Assembly (NCBI GenBank): GCA_030268105.1
Contig: BSDZ01000103.1
Span: 434,001-498,000, forward strand
Reading direction: 5' to 3'
DNA length: 64,000 nucleotides
From: Volvox africanus
Lineage: Eukaryota; Chlorophyta; Chlorophyceae; Chlamydomonadales; Volvocaceae
Shown here: piece by piece, positions 10,335-21,886 of the stretch
Position numbering within the stretch: position 1 is the stretch's first letter
How the letters are laid out: every line of letters starts with the position of its first letter
The notes under the pieces: model-generated
What the model was told of the DNA's origin: nothing
Seen by the model: the letters and a program-made list of their open reading frames with translations, nothing else
Database searches by the model: none
Translations under genes and position numbers: made by a program

Positions 10335-10551
10335 TGACGTAGTTTGAGCTGTGTAACCTATCGTGCCTATCGCTCCTAAGCTATTCCTCGAGCCTTACTC
10401 GCACATTCAGTTACATCAACTAAAGATACGTGTGCCCGCTGCACATAAATATGGAAGTCGTGCAGTACCAGTTGTACCGCAAACAATTCAAAAGCTCAGC
10501 ACAGCACAGAGGTCTGACCGATACGGATGTCCTACCGCACTAATTACAACA
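10335..10551 (-). mobile_element. Copia 1 LTR (3' LTR, left side)
   Basis: 217 bp, plus-strand ends TGACGTAG and TTACAACA. It matches 41,216-41,432 with only a handful of substitutions, implying a fairly young insertion. Confidence 0.9.
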
Positions 10552-10646
10552 CTCCCACGCGGTCTGACCTCGGTCGCTCCAGGATCTAACTGGAAATCTA
10601 ACCAAAACCACCATATAAAACAATCATAAGCCGTCGCTGTATCAAC

Positions 10647-12515
10647 TTAGCAGACGCCCATCGCACGCACGAACTTGGAGAAATTTGGGAAAGGTAGCGG
10701 CTTGGTAAAGACATCCGCCACCATATCCTCCGATTTGCAGTACAGGAACTTAACCTCTCCTCGTGCCGCATGCTCACGAACAAAGTGGTAAAGCACATCA
10801 ATGTGCTTCGACCTAGGAGTAGTTATCAAATTACTACTCATCTTAAGTGCCGCCTGGTTGTCACACTGGATCGGCACACACGGAACGCGCAGCTTCAAAT
10901 CTCGCGCTAGGTGGCGAAACCAAAGCGCCTCCTTAGTCGCCGCTCCACTTGCCATGTATTCAGCCTCAGCGGTAGATGTGGCGACCGTAGCCTGTAAGCG
11001 GCTCGCCCAGCCTACTGCTCCACCCGTTAATAGAAACACGTATCCCGTCGTAGATCGCCTGGTGTCTACACAACCAGCGTAGTCAGAGTCGCAGTAGCCA
11101 TGCAGTGTTCCAACGCTCGATTTTGCTGAGTAGGATATGCCTACGTTGGTACCAATCAGATACCTCAAAACACCTTTAGCCGCCTGCCAATGCTCAACAG
11201 TAGGCTTCGACATATAGCGGGACAGTGCTCCCACGGAGTATGAAATATCTGGCCTAGTGCCCACGGACAGATATAATAGACTACCAACCAATTCACCATA
11301 CGGAAACTGCTGTACATCCAGCCGTTCCCCAACCGCACGTAGTGCCTTTGATAACGGCACTTTGCGGGGATTTGCCTCTTCCAGTCCATACTTCGCAACT
11401 AACTCGGTTATGAACCGCGTCAGAGAGAGCTTAAGGGTGTGCTCCGTACGATTACGTTCAATTTCGTAGCCTAGGAACACACGTGCCTCCCCTAGATCCC
11501 TAATATCAAAAGCAGACATCAGCCTATTCTTTACTGCATTCAATGTAGCCATTGATTTAGCCGCGACCAGAAGATCATCAACATAAACCAGCACGTAGAC
11601 GCGCTCCCCTTGTACATCCTTTAAAAACAGGCCCGGATCAGCCTGCGAAACCTGGAAGCCCATTTGCTCCAGTTCTTCACGAAGTCGTACATACCAAGCA
11701 CGAGGGGCCTGTTTCAGCCCATATAACGACTTCTGCAACCGACAGACCTTCTGTTGATTTCCTTCACCATATCCCCGGGGCTGAAGTACATACACCTCCT
11801 CCTCCAGGATTCCGTTCAGGAACGCGGTCTTCATATCCATTTGATGCAATTCCAAATCCGCCGCCGCTACCAATGCCATCAGTACACGCAGGGTGGTGTG
11901 CTTGCTCACCGGTGCAAACACTTCGTCAAAATCTCGACCCTCTACTTGTGCAAACCCTTTTGCTACCAACCGGGCCTTATACCTGACTATCTCGCCATTA
12001 ACGTCACGCTTAATAGTGAACACCCACTTCACCGGCAAAGCGCGTACCCCTTTTGGCAGTTCTTCCAGGGTCCACACCTGGTTTGCCCTCAGAGACGCAA
12101 TCTTTTCGTCCATTGCCTGTTTCCACATCTGGGATGCAGATGATGCCATGGCTTCGTCATATGTCCGAGGTACTTCTGGTTGCCTGGCCACTACCGCCAG
12201 ATTCAAACGTTCCCTCGGTATGCCCCAGTTCACTCGAGCTGCCCTTGCCAACTCGGGAGATGCCTCCGGGGAATCCCCTGCCGTACCAGAATTTGAGCCG
12301 GAGCCAATGTTGGGGTCTTCAGACAGAGACCCATCTCCATCTCCCCCTGGCGAGGCTCCCACGATTTCCTCATTCTCATTAGCATTGTCCTCAAACTCCA
12401 GGTCACTCTCATCCTCATCACTGTCAGAATCGCTAGCATCAATGAGTGGGTTTTCTTCCTCTTCGTCACAGTCCTCCATGAGGACATATTGCTTAGTTGG
12501 ACGCGGTACGCCCTC
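10647..12515 (-). CDS. Copia 1 pol: reverse transcriptase and RNase H part
   Basis: Minus strand. Order: KWVFTIKRD and RYKARLVAKGFAQ (RT fingers), MDMKTAFLNG, SLYGLKQAPRAWY, YVLVYVDDLL (YVDD catalytic motif), then RNase H with YCDSDYAG, RRSTTGY, STAEAEY and a C-terminus ADVFTKPLP. The frame is open from an ATG at 12,479 and continuous in frame with integrase except for one TGA at 12,516-12,518. An acidic, Ser-rich stretch precedes RT. It is complete at the C-terminus. Relationship to Osser, the copia element of Volvox carteri, is plausible but not tested. Confidence 0.9.
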   Translation of the reverse strand, partial: EGVPRPTKQYVLMEDCDEEEENPLIDASDSDSDEDESDLEFEDNANENEEIVGASPGGDGDGSLSEDPNIGSGSNSGTAGDSPEASPELARAARVNWGIPRERLNLAVVARQPEVPRTYDEAMASSASQMWKQAMDEKIASLRANQVWTLEELPKGVRALPVKWVFTIKRDVNGEIVRYKARLVAKGFAQVEGRDFDEVFAPVSKHTTLRVLMALVAAADLELHQMDMKTAFLNGILEEEVYVLQPRGYGEGNQQKVCRLQKSLYGLKQAPRAWYVRLREELEQMGFQVSQADPGLFLKDVQGERVYVLVYVDDLLVAAKSMATLNAVKNRLMSAFDIRDLGEARVFLGYEIERNRTEHTLKLSLTRFITELVAKYGLEEANPRKVPLSKALRAVGERLDVQQFPYGELVGSLLYLSVGTRPDISYSVGALSRYMSKPTVEHWQAAKGVLRYLIGTNVGISYSAKSSVGTLHGYCDSDYAGCVDTRRSTTGYVFLLTGGAVGWASRLQATVATSTAEAEYMASGAATKEALWFRHLARDLKLRVPCVPIQCDNQAALKMSSNLITTPRSKHIDVLYHFVREHAARGEVKFLYCKSEDMVADVFTKPLPFPNFSKFVRAMGVC

Positions 12516-13535
12516 TCAGCCGAACTTAGACTCATCAAAAACAACATCAAGTGCGACCTTAACACGACCATCTGGCAGCATGACACGATACGCCTTCGTA
12601 CCCTCGTACCCTACAAACACGCCTTTTGCCGACATGGGGTCTAGCTTTGTGCGCTCGCTATCTGGAACGCGAATGTACGCACTGCACCCAAATACACGCA
12701 GGTTGGACACATCAGGAACTTTGCCGTAAAACCGCTTAAATGGAGTGCCCTCCATGCCCCTCACGGGCGACCTGTTCCGAAGATGATTTGCAGTACTCAC
12801 TGCGAAAGACCACATACTCATCGGTAACTTCGATTCCTGAAGCATGGCACGCCCCCTTTGTAGCAGGGTCTTGTTCAGGCGCTCTGCACGACCATTCTGC
12901 TGCGGAGTGTAAGGTGCAGACATTTGATGCTCGATCCCTTTGTTCGCGTAATATCCACTCAGCTCCAGGTTTAGGTACTCACGACTCCGATCCGTACGAA
13001 CCTCCTTTACCTTCCGGCCTGATTGGTTCTCCAACAAATTCAGGGTCTGCTGCACAGCCCCAATCGCATCTTTCTTACTCTTCAAAAACACCACAGCTGA
13101 TAGTCCTGAGTAATCGTCCAGGAAAGTGGCAACGTATAGATTTCCCGCCTGGGACTCCACAGACATCGGACCACACAGGTCCATATGCACCAGCTCTAGA
13201 CATCTCTCTGCCCGGGAGTCAGATTCATGAAACGGTTTGCGTGGGTGATTTGCCATCACACACTCCGCACAAAGCGACGTACCCAGCTCCCTGAGACGGT
13301 CCGACACAACATCAATGCCCGTGACCATCCTTTCCTCAACCAGCCTTGCCACATTGAAGTAGCTTAGGTGGCCATACCGCGAATGCCACAACTTAGCACG
13401 ATCACGCACAGGCAGTACGGCAGCAACGGGCTTGCCGTGCCTACCACAGGTCATTTCCTCTGCATGGACCGCATATACGGACAATTTGCAGCTCGCCTCA
13501 AAGTACCAGTCCTCACGCTGGTGAAACACGCTCAT
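12516..13535 (-). CDS. Copia 1 pol: GAG-pre-integrase and integrase
   Basis: Minus strand. Zinc-binding HHCC (LWHSRYGHL to LCAECVMANH), then core D (VHMDLCGPM), D (VRTDRSREY, altered from the usual SDNGGEF context) and E (PQQNGRAERLNKTL). The segment ends at a TGA (12,516-12,518) that separates it from RT in the same frame. Its 5' edge is joined to protease by a one-base frame change near 13,520-13,540. Both defects suggest a recently disabled polyprotein. Confidence 0.85.
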   Translation of the reverse strand: MSVFHQREDWYFEASCKLSVYAVHAEEMTCGRHGKPVAAVLPVRDRAKLWHSRYGHLSYFNVARLVEERMVTGIDVVSDRLRELGTSLCAECVMANHPRKPFHESDSRAERCLELVHMDLCGPMSVESQAGNLYVATFLDDYSGLSAVVFLKSKKDAIGAVQQTLNLLENQSGRKVKEVRTDRSREYLNLELSGYYANKGIEHQMSAPYTPQQNGRAERLNKTLLQRGRAMLQESKLPMSMWSFAVSTANHLRNRSPVRGMEGTPFKRFYGKVPDVSNLRVFGCSAYIRVPDSERTKLDPMSAKGVFVGYEGTKAYRVMLPDGRVKVALDVVFDESKFG

Positions 13536-14436
13536 GGACGAACCATAACCTGAATTCAGCCCCTCGGGCTGTGAGCTGTTTTAGGGAGATCAGCCGGAAG
13601 TGAAACTCCGGCACATAAAAGACTCCCTTGACAGTGATCAAGACTGGCTCCCCTGTCCGATCCTGTCGAAACGCATGCAGTGACCTTGATGAATCAATGC
13701 GCAACACAACGTCACCATAACCTATCGCATATAACGGCTTTCCCGTTACTGGTGTGAGCGCGATTGGTTCTTCCAGCACACGGTAATTTTGAAGGCTATC
13801 CTTATCGGGCGTCACGTGATTAAATGAACCTGAATCAACGAACCACATCCGCTTGCTATTCAATTCCGAGGCTGACTTGTCACACAGCAGCGTTTCACCC
13901 TTCGACTGTGGTACCACCATAGCTGCAGGAGTGGTCGCCCCCATACCCCACTCATTCTCCAGCCAATCCACATAGTCAATCATCATCTGATTAATGGCAC
14001 CCATAGACAACACAACCTCCGACGATGAGGTCACCTTGTGCTCGCCTCCAGTTGGTGTTTCCTTTACTGCCTCGTCCTGGTCCAAGCTCAGCTCTCTGGT
14101 ATGTGCGTCGTACTTCCAGGCAGTTTTGACGTCATTGATGAGATCAGAGGTGGATGGAAGGTCGTCTAAGAACGGCGCCTCAGGTTCCACACTAGATTTC
14201 TCCAGCAGCTCCGCCAGCCTCTCTATCATATACCCTTTCCACCGCTCTATTATTGACACCTCTAACTCCTCCAGCGGCTCCTCCAGCCTCTCTGTCATAT
14301 ACTCTTTCCACCGCTCTATTATCGACGGGTCTAACTCCTTCAGCATCTCCGCCAGCCTCTCTGTCAGATACTCTTTCCACCGCTCTATTATCGACGCCTC
14401 TAACTCCTTCAGCAACTCTTCTGGTGACTCAGTTTC
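13513..14436 (-). CDS. Copia 1 gag C-terminus and protease
   Basis: Minus strand. It begins, in frame with the gag at 39.8-41.2 kb, inside a repeat region of three 23-residue units (about 69 bp each, 14,210-14,420) with the core SIIERWKEY. It then runs to the aspartic protease motif MWFVDSGSFNHVTPDKDS (DSG active site). The bases right of 14,436 belong to a gypsy LTR, so the open frame that seems to continue to 14,499 is chimeric. A frameshift near 13,520-13,540 breaks the link to integrase. Confidence 0.8.
   Translation of the reverse strand, partial: ETESPEELLKELEASIIERWKEYLTERLAEMLKELDPSIIERWKEYMTERLEEPLEELEVSIIERWKGYMIERLAELLEKSSVEPEAPFLDDLPSTSDLINDVKTAWKYDAHTRELSLDQDEAVKETPTGGEHKVTSSSEVVLSMGAINQMMIDYVDWLENEWGMGATTPAAMVVPQSKGETLLCDKSASELNSKRMWFVDSGSFNHVTPDKDSLQNYRVLEEPIALTPVTGKPLYAIGYGDVVLRIDSSRSLHAFRQDRTGEPVLITVKGVFYVPEFHFRLISLKQLTARGAEFRLWFVHERVSPA
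14432..14436. repeat. Gypsy A target-site duplication, left (GTTTC)
   Basis: GTTTC directly left of the LTR at 14,437, matched by GTTTC at 39,827-39,831. Removing one copy and the insert restores the copia gag frame. Confidence 0.85.
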
Positions 14437-15250
14437 TGTTGTACCTCTCCTTCGTGTTTGCTCATAAGTATCTGCACGTCTGAAGGCTTTCGACACCAAT
14501 GCGCAAGCACTTGCAAGTACAGCAAGGCAAACGCGAGCAAACAGAGACAGCGGAAGACTTCAAGACAAGAAGAGATATAACTTACAGTCTTACAGATCGG
14601 AACGATGCAATGGACGAAATCGCAATCATCACGCGGCGGTGATTAGCGAAGTTCAGGCTTAGCTCGGGCTAAGTAGAGTAGCGTATAGCAATGATAATGT
14701 AGAACACACGAGTGTTCTCCGGTATCGAATGTCTTGTCTTGCTTAGCCGTCCTCGCATCTGTTATACTCGCAGCATCGCAATGTCGTACGATTCACACTA
14801 GGAGGCCGATCCTAAGTGTGACAACCCTACTGCGTATAGGCGATGTCTACGCATAACAACGTATAAGCCTTTCCGGCATTCGCATGATGCAAGGGTCCGA
14901 ATAACGATATTCGGTTTCAAGGCATGCATCGCAACGAGTGCGGCGCTCTCAACGTGTGCTGTAATGAAGTAATATTGTATCAAATAATATTACTTATCGT
15001 TTCATAGCACGAGCATAATGCGCACTTCAATGATTCGGCATTTCATGCATGCTAGGCGGATTTGCCATGATGTGATGTCGCGATGGATAATGATAACATG
15101 CCAAATGCATATATAAATGTATGCGAATACATCTATATCATGCAGGTTCATTCATATGCAATAGTCATTCATGCATTCATCAAGATAACACTTCGCCTTG
15201 TAGGGTCGCATCGACCTACGCAACGGCGGGAAACGAACCGTAGCACAACA
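14437..15250 (-). mobile_element. Gypsy LTR (minus orientation), left edge of the nested insertion
   Basis: About 814 bp; on the minus strand it starts TGTTGTGCTACGG and ends GAGGTACAACA. It shares variants (CCGAATAACGATATTCGG) with the LTR at 38,957-39,826 and not with the one at 21,063-21,886. The pair bounded by GTTTC is therefore 14,437 and 38,957. Confidence 0.85.
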
Positions 15251-15315
15251 ATTATCCCCCCTCCCGTATGCAGCGTCCTGGCTGCTTCATACAGCATCAA
15301 CTGCAAGGGTCATTG

Positions 15316-16908
15316 GGCTTGCGTGGCACGTTTGCGGGCTTCTTCGAGCAGGGGCTTCATGTCCTGCGAGAAGTTGCGTGCCGGTTCCCATGAGTTGTGC
15401 TCGCTGGTATACCCTGTCCACTTGACCAAGTACTCGTGTACTGTCCGCTTACGTCGGTGTCAGCCCACACGACACGCGCGATAATCTAACACCCGCTCCA
15501 CATCGTAAAACTTCTGTTTACCAGCGATCCAGGTCTCGGGAACTGGTTCGATCGCTGCAAGGGCGTTAGCAGGCTCAGGGACGGGTTCCGTACCACGATA
15601 AGGACGGACAAGTGATACGTGAAACGTGGGGTGAATGGTCATATCAGCGGGCAATGCAAGCTCCACAGCCACATTCCCAACCATGCACATGACAGGATAC
15701 GGACCAATCCAGCGGGGTAAGAGTTTTCGGGATCCGTCGGCCAAGGAACGCAAGTTCTTGGTGCTTAGCAACACGAGTTGCCCTTCCGAAAACGTCACAT
15801 CCTGCTTGGATTTGTTGTAATATTCCGTCGTTCGTTGCTGCGCCGCGTCCAAACACGATAAATGTATTCGTGTACACGATTTCGCGTCTGTGATTCGGGA
15901 CATAAAAGACTTGGCAAAAAGCTTAGCAGCAGGCACGTTCACTTCCAACTCACGCCACACGGGTAGCGCGGGATGAAACCCATAGTTAAGAAAGAACGGA
16001 CTTTTGCCTGTAGAGCGGTTAACAGCGTTGTTAAGCGTGAATTCTGCCGCAGTCAAATATGTATCCCAAACGAGTGGTGTGCGACCAGCATAATTGCGCA
16101 ACATATCACCCAACGTGCGGTTTGTGCGTTCAGTTTGACCATCAGTCTGCGGGTGGTACGCTGTGCTCAGGTTGACACGCATGCCAACTAGCTTGCAGAG
16201 CGCTTCCCAAAACTTAGACGTGAACTGTCCACCGCGGTCCGAGATCACATTTTTGGGAATCCCGTGTAACCGAACCACATTATCGAAAAACAAATGTGCG
16301 GTTTGTTCAGCCGTGCAGGATGATGTGCATGGTGCTAGGTGAACCATCTTAGTCAGACGATCGACCATTACGAACACAGCATCATATCCCCCCTCAGTTT
16401 TGGGCAGCACGACTACGAAGTCCATGGAAACACTTTCCCAAGGCGCATCCGGGACAGGCAACGGTTGCAACAACCCATGACCCTTACCGGACAAAGCCTT
16501 ATTGCGCTGGCACAGACTGCATGTCTGTACGAAGTTCGCCGCATCGTTAGCCAAACAAGGCCACCAAAAGGAACGTTGCACCAACTCGACCAACCGCTTG
16601 CTACCAGGGTGTCCTGCTAACGGGTCCTCGTGGAACCGTGCAAGGATGTCGTAGCGTAGCGCGTCGTCGTTCGGAACGACGATTTGCGTAGCTGCACCTT
16701 CCGTCCGTAGCCAAAGGCCATTCTGCTTGCGAAGGTTTTCTACATTAGCCGGCTCCGAGAACCAGGCATCTGCATTGTAGGCAACCTTCAACTGCTCCGC
16801 GAGGTCCGTCGTGATCGGCACCTCCTCGTTATGCGGTCGCACGACGGGCACTGCTAAAATCGCAGCGTGTAGCGACGGATGTCGACTGAGAGCATCGGCA
16901 ATATTCAA
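15316..16908 (-). pseudogene. Gypsy C pol: integrase and chromodomain, broken
   Basis: Minus strand. Integrase HHCC zinc region (H near 16,615, CSLCQRNK near 16,500), D in SMDFVVVLP, D in SDRGGQFTS, and catalytic E retained in TDGQTERTNRTL. A CGA-to-TGA change near 15,460 stops the frame after RACRVG. The chromodomain text ([20 protein letters not shown]) continues in frame to about 15,316. At 16,908 the link to RNase H is lost by a small deletion plus a duplicated CTGGGAGTAC. So pol is broken twice although the catalytic triad is intact. Confidence 0.85.
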
Positions 16909-16909
16909 T

Positions 16910-19342
16910 TTACCAGAAATGTACTCCCAGGTGCAGTACTCCCAGGTTCAACGTCGGAACGCTTTGCAAAAACGTTAGGGGCTTGTGGTCAGTCTTTAAA
17001 GTAAACGGGCGTCCCTCGAGGTAACAGCGCCATTCCTTTAAAGCATGCAGCACTGCCAGAAGCTGCTGTTCCCCGGTGGTGTAGCGAATCTCCACACCAG
17101 AAAACTTCTTACTCGTGAAGGCGATCGGTCGCCCTTCCTGTAACAATACAGCGCCGCTTCCAAATATTGAGGCATCAGACACTACCTCAACACGAAATGG
17201 CAACGAGTAATCAGGGAATGCAAGAGTGACATCTTCGGCAACGATTCGTTTGAGCTCTTCGAATGCCCGCTGGCATTGCGACGTCCACGACTCGAGTGAA
17301 ACGAAAACGCCTTTGCGAGTTAAGTTAGTAAGCGGGGCCGCAATGATGGAATATTTTTCAATGAACTTCCGGAAATAATTGGTCAAGCCAAGGAACTTAC
17401 GCAGCTCCGTGAGGTTCTGAGGCGCGGGCCAATCGCGAACCACGGCGACCTTCCGCGGGTCCATCTTCACACCAGTGGCCGACACAATGTGGCCCAAATA
17501 TTCCACCTGAGGCTGCGCCCAAAAGCATTTGGGGCGTTTAGCAAACAATTGCTCCCGCCTCATAACGTCGAGCACAAGCCGAAGATGCTCCAAGTGCTCC
17601 TCGCGCGTCTTAGAATAAACCAAGATGTCATCCAGGTAGCAAACAACGAACCTGTCGATAAACGGCCTAAACATTCGGTCCATAACCGCCTGAAACGTCG
17701 CAGGGGCATTAGTCAAACCAAACGATAGGACCGTATACTCGAAGTGACCGAAGGGCGTCCGAAAAGCGGTTTTCGGAATATCAGAGGCAGCGATGCGAAT
17801 CTGATTATAGCCCTGTTGTAAGTCAATCGAGGAAAAATAAGCCGATCCCTTCAGCTTATCCAACAGGTCGTCAACGCGTGGCAAAGGGTAGCGATTTTTC
17901 ACCGTACTCGCATTCAACCCCCGGTAATCGATGCACATGCGCAAGGTCCCATCCTTCTTACCGACAAACAAAATCGGTGCAGAATACGGGGATGTGCTGG
18001 GGCGTATCATACCCTTCGCGAGCAAATCCGTCACCTGGCGCTTCACCTCGTCCAGCTCCAATGGACTCAACCTGTACATTGGCCGGGCCGTAGGCTGCGC
18101 TCCAGGCATGAGAGGGATTGTGTGATCAACAGGACGCATAGGTGGTAGGCCAGGGATATCTTTAAAGACGTCCTCATACTGCGACAGTAGGGCCTCAACC
18201 TCAGGATCCGGAGAAATCTGCGCGGTGGTGACACAACAGCCCACCCGCGGCCTCAAAAGCAGTCCGTGGGCACCCTTCCGTAACAAACGGACGGCCTCCT
18301 TACGCCCGACTAGCTCTGGTTCGATTCGCGCGGCCATTGCGGTCACAGCGAAATTAACCATAGGCACCGCCTCAGCTTCGCCCTCCTTTGGTGTGACATG
18401 TTCGAACGACAGGAAAGGTACCTTAATCGACAGAGTACCCTTGCACATATGCAGGGTTGCGGTCTCCATGTCGATGCGCACGCGGTACTGCCGTAATGTC
18501 GAAGACCCCATTATGTACGGTGCAGTCTCTGCTAAGCCCTGCAGCACGTACGGCCGGGTCACAACACGCAAAGGGCCTATCGATAGGCTAAGGGTAATCC
18601 TGCCCACGATGGGATGCTTACCCCCGTCAGCAAGGGTAACCTGTGGACAATCAGACGACTCTGGGGTCAACCCCAGCGCATTCACCTCTGCGACAGAGAT
18701 GAAGTCGTCACTGGCACCGGTGTCAACAAGTGCCTTCAGAGTACGGCCATTCAAACCGATCTGAACCACTGGGACACGATTATCTACGAGCGACTGCCCA
18801 GCAGATAACGTTAGTGCACTTAGGGCGGGTCTGTAACCTACGGCACCCTCATCAGGAGCTTCGTACCAAACGTCAACCGAGTAGGATGTGCCTGGCCACG
18901 GAGCCAGCGTACCCTCCCGATCCACACCATTAAACAAAACGGTGCCCGGCTCGAACCGGTGGACACACCGCATACCCCTCAACGATGCCTCTGCCTTGCG
19001 CCGACAGAAAGCGGGGAGTAATACACATGCGGCGGTGCCTGGATATTGACGCCTACATCTCCTATAAACGGCCAACTGTTCCGACATCTCACGCAGAGAT
19101 GAGGGGATGAACAAAACCACGTGGTTAGACAGATCGATAGACGACAGGGGACGGCGAGGTGTAAACAAATTACACAACGGATCGAAGCAGAGAAGTCCCG
19201 TGCGTCCGTCAAGCGTGATGCGTCGCGCAATGACTCGCTCGATGTGTCCAAGTACGCAAGGCAACAATGCCTTAACGGCTGGCCGTAAGGATGACCACCG
19301 ACCACGCGTTAGTTCAGAAATCCCGGGTGGTGCCCCCTCCAC
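16910..19342 (-). CDS. Gypsy C pol: protease, reverse transcriptase, RNase H
   Basis: Minus strand, about 810 codons. Aspartic protease [13 protein letters not shown] with [34 protein letters not shown] (YLDD), and RNase [12 protein letters not shown] with [10 protein letters not shown]. There is no ATG at the 5' edge; it is in the same frame as gag, separated by a single TAG at 19,361-19,363. It is truncated at the RNase H-integrase linker by the lesion at 16,908. Confidence 0.9.
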   Translation of the reverse strand: MEGAPPGISELTRGRWSSLRPAVKALLPCVLGHIERVIARRITLDGRTGLLCFDPLCNLFTPRRPLSSIDLSNHVVLFIPSSLREMSEQLAVYRRCRRQYPGTAACVLLPAFCRRKAEASLRGMRCVHRFEPGTVLFNGVDREGTLAPWPGTSYSVDVWYEAPDEGAVGYRPALSALTLSAGQSLVDNRVPVVQIGLNGRTLKALVDTGASDDFISVAEVNALGLTPESSDCPQVTLADGGKHPIVGRITLSLSIGPLRVVTRPYVLQGLAETAPYIMGSSTLRQYRVRIDMETATLHMCKGTLSIKVPFLSFEHVTPKEGEAEAVPMVNFAVTAMAARIEPELVGRKEAVRLLRKGAHGLLLRPRVGCCVTTAQISPDPEVEALLSQYEDVFKDIPGLPPMRPVDHTIPLMPGAQPTARPMYRLSPLELDEVKRQVTDLLAKGMIRPSTSPYSAPILFVGKKDGTLRMCIDYRGLNASTVKNRYPLPRVDDLLDKLKGSAYFSSIDLQQGYNQIRIAASDIPKTAFRTPFGHFEYTVLSFGLTNAPATFQAVMDRMFRPFIDRFVVCYLDDILVYSKTREEHLEHLRLVLDVMRREQLFAKRPKCFWAQPQVEYLGHIVSATGVKMDPRKVAVVRDWPAPQNLTELRKFLGLTNYFRKFIEKYSIIAAPLTNLTRKGVFVSLESWTSQCQRAFEELKRIVAEDVTLAFPDYSLPFRVEVVSDASIFGSGAVLLQEGRPIAFTSKKFSGVEIRYTTGEQQLLAVLHALKEWRCYLEGRPFTLKTDHKPLTFLQSVPTLNLGVLHLGVHFW

Positions 19343-19360
19343 AGGAACCCGGGCAAGCCC

Positions 19361-20596
19361 CTATTTCGGCTGAGGTACAAACGGCAGCAGTAACGGGCAA
19401 TCCTTCGTAGGATGGCTCTCCGCGCACCGTAGACAAACGTTGGCCGCTTTCTGACGTTCGAACTCGGAACGATTGCAATTCCATTTTGGCATAAACGAGT
19501 CATCCGTGCGAGTCCGCTTCACATTGGGGTCAGAGCGCTGTGCGGCTGCCGACGACGGCGCACCACCACGCTTCCTGCTCTTAGCCGGGTCCGAGCTCGG
19601 ACCTGCTCCTCCTGACCCGCGGACACCCGAGCTAGCGCCCCCGCGCGCCTGGCGTTGCCGGTTGCTGTGTCGCGTCGCGGCAGTAGGTGTGGGGCGGGTC
19701 GCTCCGAGTTCCTGGTCGAGAGCTACAGCTTCCCCAAGCGGATCCTGCACTTGCACGGCATTTGCACGAGGGACAGACTTGACTTCTTCCTCACCAGCAA
19801 GGAATCGTATCTCCATACCCTTAGCAAAAGTGACCAAGGCATCATACGACTTGATCGGCACCCCAGCCAAGTCAGTAGCGCACCATTTAGCCAAAAGTTT
19901 CGCCAGGCCTCGCTTAAACCAAAAGACACGCTCGGTTTCAGTGAGATCAGCAATGGGGGTCACTAGTGCTTCGAAGCGTGACTGGTACGCAGGTACATTT
20001 TCACCCCGACGCATGTGGTAGCTACCGGCTGCCAAAACCTTACGAGCCTCCACATCACGTGCTTGAACCTCAGTAGCGAACCGTGCGAGCAAAGCAGCGA
20101 TCATCTCGTCAAAAGTATAGTCGCCCCGGGCGGTGGTCCATTCGCAATACCAGTCCTTTGCTGAGCCCTCGAGGGTGTTACCAACTAAGAGACACCTGAT
20201 ACCATCATTATCGCCACCATGAACAGCCTGGAGATACTTTTTAGCATCACTCACGTACGCACTAGTTGCATCGGCTATGCTATGTCCTGCTGTCTTTTCA
20301 GTTAGCGAGATATTGAGCCTAGGAACGGGAATTGACAATCTCATCACCTCAGGGATGTCATCATGCCCTCGAGCTTGAGGTAATGGCAGAACCCTTGGTC
20401 CAGCAGTGTTGTCCATATTCGTATTAACTGCTGAATGCGGCACAATTAAGTGAGCAGGGGTCTGAAGGACAAGGGGCTCTTGAGTGGCTCGTGTGCCAAC
20501 AGTCTCAAGACCTCTATCCGGCGCTCTAGCAGCCACAATAAAGTCGGGTTGGCTAGCTAGGCTAGTGTGCGGCGTATCGTCGTGTTCCGCGGACAT
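19361..20596 (-). CDS. Gypsy C gag
   Basis: Minus strand, 411 residues from an ATG. Contains a retrotransposon-gag central domain (DAKKYLQAVHGGDNDGIRCL, VFWFKRGLAKLLAKW), a basic, Gly/Ser-rich stretch, and one zinc knuckle CLRCAESHPTKDC, spaced CX2CX3HX4C rather than the usual CX4H. Gag forms the particle and binds RNA. It ends in TAG followed in frame by pol. Confidence 0.85.
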   Translation of the reverse strand: MSAEHDDTPHTSLASQPDFIVAARAPDRGLETVGTRATQEPLVLQTPAHLIVPHSAVNTNMDNTAGPRVLPLPQARGHDDIPEVMRLSIPVPRLNISLTEKTAGHSIADATSAYVSDAKKYLQAVHGGDNDGIRCLLVGNTLEGSAKDWYCEWTTARGDYTFDEMIAALLARFATEVQARDVEARKVLAAGSYHMRRGENVPAYQSRFEALVTPIADLTETERVFWFKRGLAKLLAKWCATDLAGVPIKSYDALVTFAKGMEIRFLAGEEEVKSVPRANAVQVQDPLGEAVALDQELGATRPTPTAATRHSNRQRQARGGASSGVRGSGGAGPSSDPAKSRKRGGAPSSAAAQRSDPNVKRTRTDDSFMPKWNCNRSEFERQKAANVCLRCAESHPTKDCPLLLPFVPQPK

Positions 20597-21062
20597 GGAG
20601 CACGAAGCGATACCCTAGGTTTGCGTAATAGAAGCCGACTTCTATCGCAAAGGCAAGAGTACAAAGCGATTCGGTGAGCCTACCAACAGTACTCTTGAGA
20701 AGATTCAGTAAACTCAGCAAGTACTTGCCCAGCTGAGTCCTGATCTCCGTAGTTTGGGCGATGAGAGTCGCCAAATGGTCCGGACGAAAATCGGGCTCAG
20801 TCGCCGCGGCAAGCAATGCCGGTGCACTGAGATTACCTGCGACTCAGAGCGTACACTTACACAACAAGTGCAGCAATCTAAATAAAAGCAATTAAACAAT
20901 TACAAACCGGAAGCGGCGGCGTCCAAAACGGCGCGGCCTAGGTCTTCGGCAAAAGTATCTAGCGGTCCTCGTGGTTCGTCGCTGGAACTCGCCATAGAAA
21001 GAACCTACTTCCGATTAGACAAAGAGAGACAGTTAGGCAATGAACCTGTCTCGATACCAATT
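20597..21062 (-). other. Gypsy C 5' leader with primer-binding site
   Basis: Untranslated leader between the LTR and gag. Next to the LTR on the minus strand is TTGGTATCGAGACAGGTTCG. This begins TGG and resembles the complement of an initiator tRNA-Met 3' end. I see no intact gene. Confidence 0.6.
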
Positions 21063-21886
21063 TGTTGTACCTCTCCTTCGTGTTTGCTCATAAGTATCTG
21101 CACGTCTGAAGGCTTGCGACACCGATGCGCGAGCACTTGCAAGTACAGCAAGGCAAACGCGAGCAAACAGAGACAGCGGAAGACTTCAAGACAAGAAGAG
21201 ATATAACTTACAGTCTTACAGATCGAAGCGGTGCAATGGACGTAATCACCGTCAGCGCCGGGAGCAAGCAATCATCACGCGGCGGTGATAGCGAAGTTTA
21301 GGCTTAGCTTGGGCTAAGTAGAGTAGCGTATAGCAATGATAATGTAGAACACACGAGTGTTCTCCGGTATCGAGTGTCTTGTCTTGCTTAGCCGTCCTCG
21401 CATCTGTTATACTCGCAGCATCGCAATGTCGTACGATTCACATCAGGAGGCCGATCCTAGATGTGACAACCCTACTGCGTATAGGCGATGTCTACGCATA
21501 ACAACGTATAAGCCTTTCCGGCATTCGCATGATGCAAGGGTCCGGATAACGATATCCGGTTGCAGGGCATGCATCGCCACGAGTGCGGCGCTCTCAACGT
21601 GTGCTGTAATGAAGTAATATTATATCAGATAATATTACTTATCGTTTCGTAGCACAATCATAATGCGCACTTCCATGCTTCGGGCTTTCATGCATGCTAG
21701 GCGGATTTGCCATGATGCGATGTCGCGATGGATAATGACAACATGCCAAATGCATATATAAATGTACACGAATACATTTATATCATGCAGATTCATTCAT
21801 ATGCAATGCGTTCATCACTATAGCACTTCACCTCGTAGAATCGCGTCGACCTACGCATCGGCGGTTAATGAACCGTAGCACAACAG
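21063..21886 (-). mobile_element. Gypsy LTR (minus orientation), 5' LTR of copy C
   Basis: About 824 bp, TG...CA ends. It carries CCGGATAACGATATCCGG, the variant also seen in the plus-strand LTRs of B, unlike the partner LTR at 14,437. Directly abuts an integrase fragment at 21,887. Confidence 0.85.

Noticed and set aside
14437..14499. LTR-derived N-terminus of copia protease frame as a real start
   Set aside because: Fusion created by the gypsy insertion; the true upstream gag lies at 39,832-41,187.
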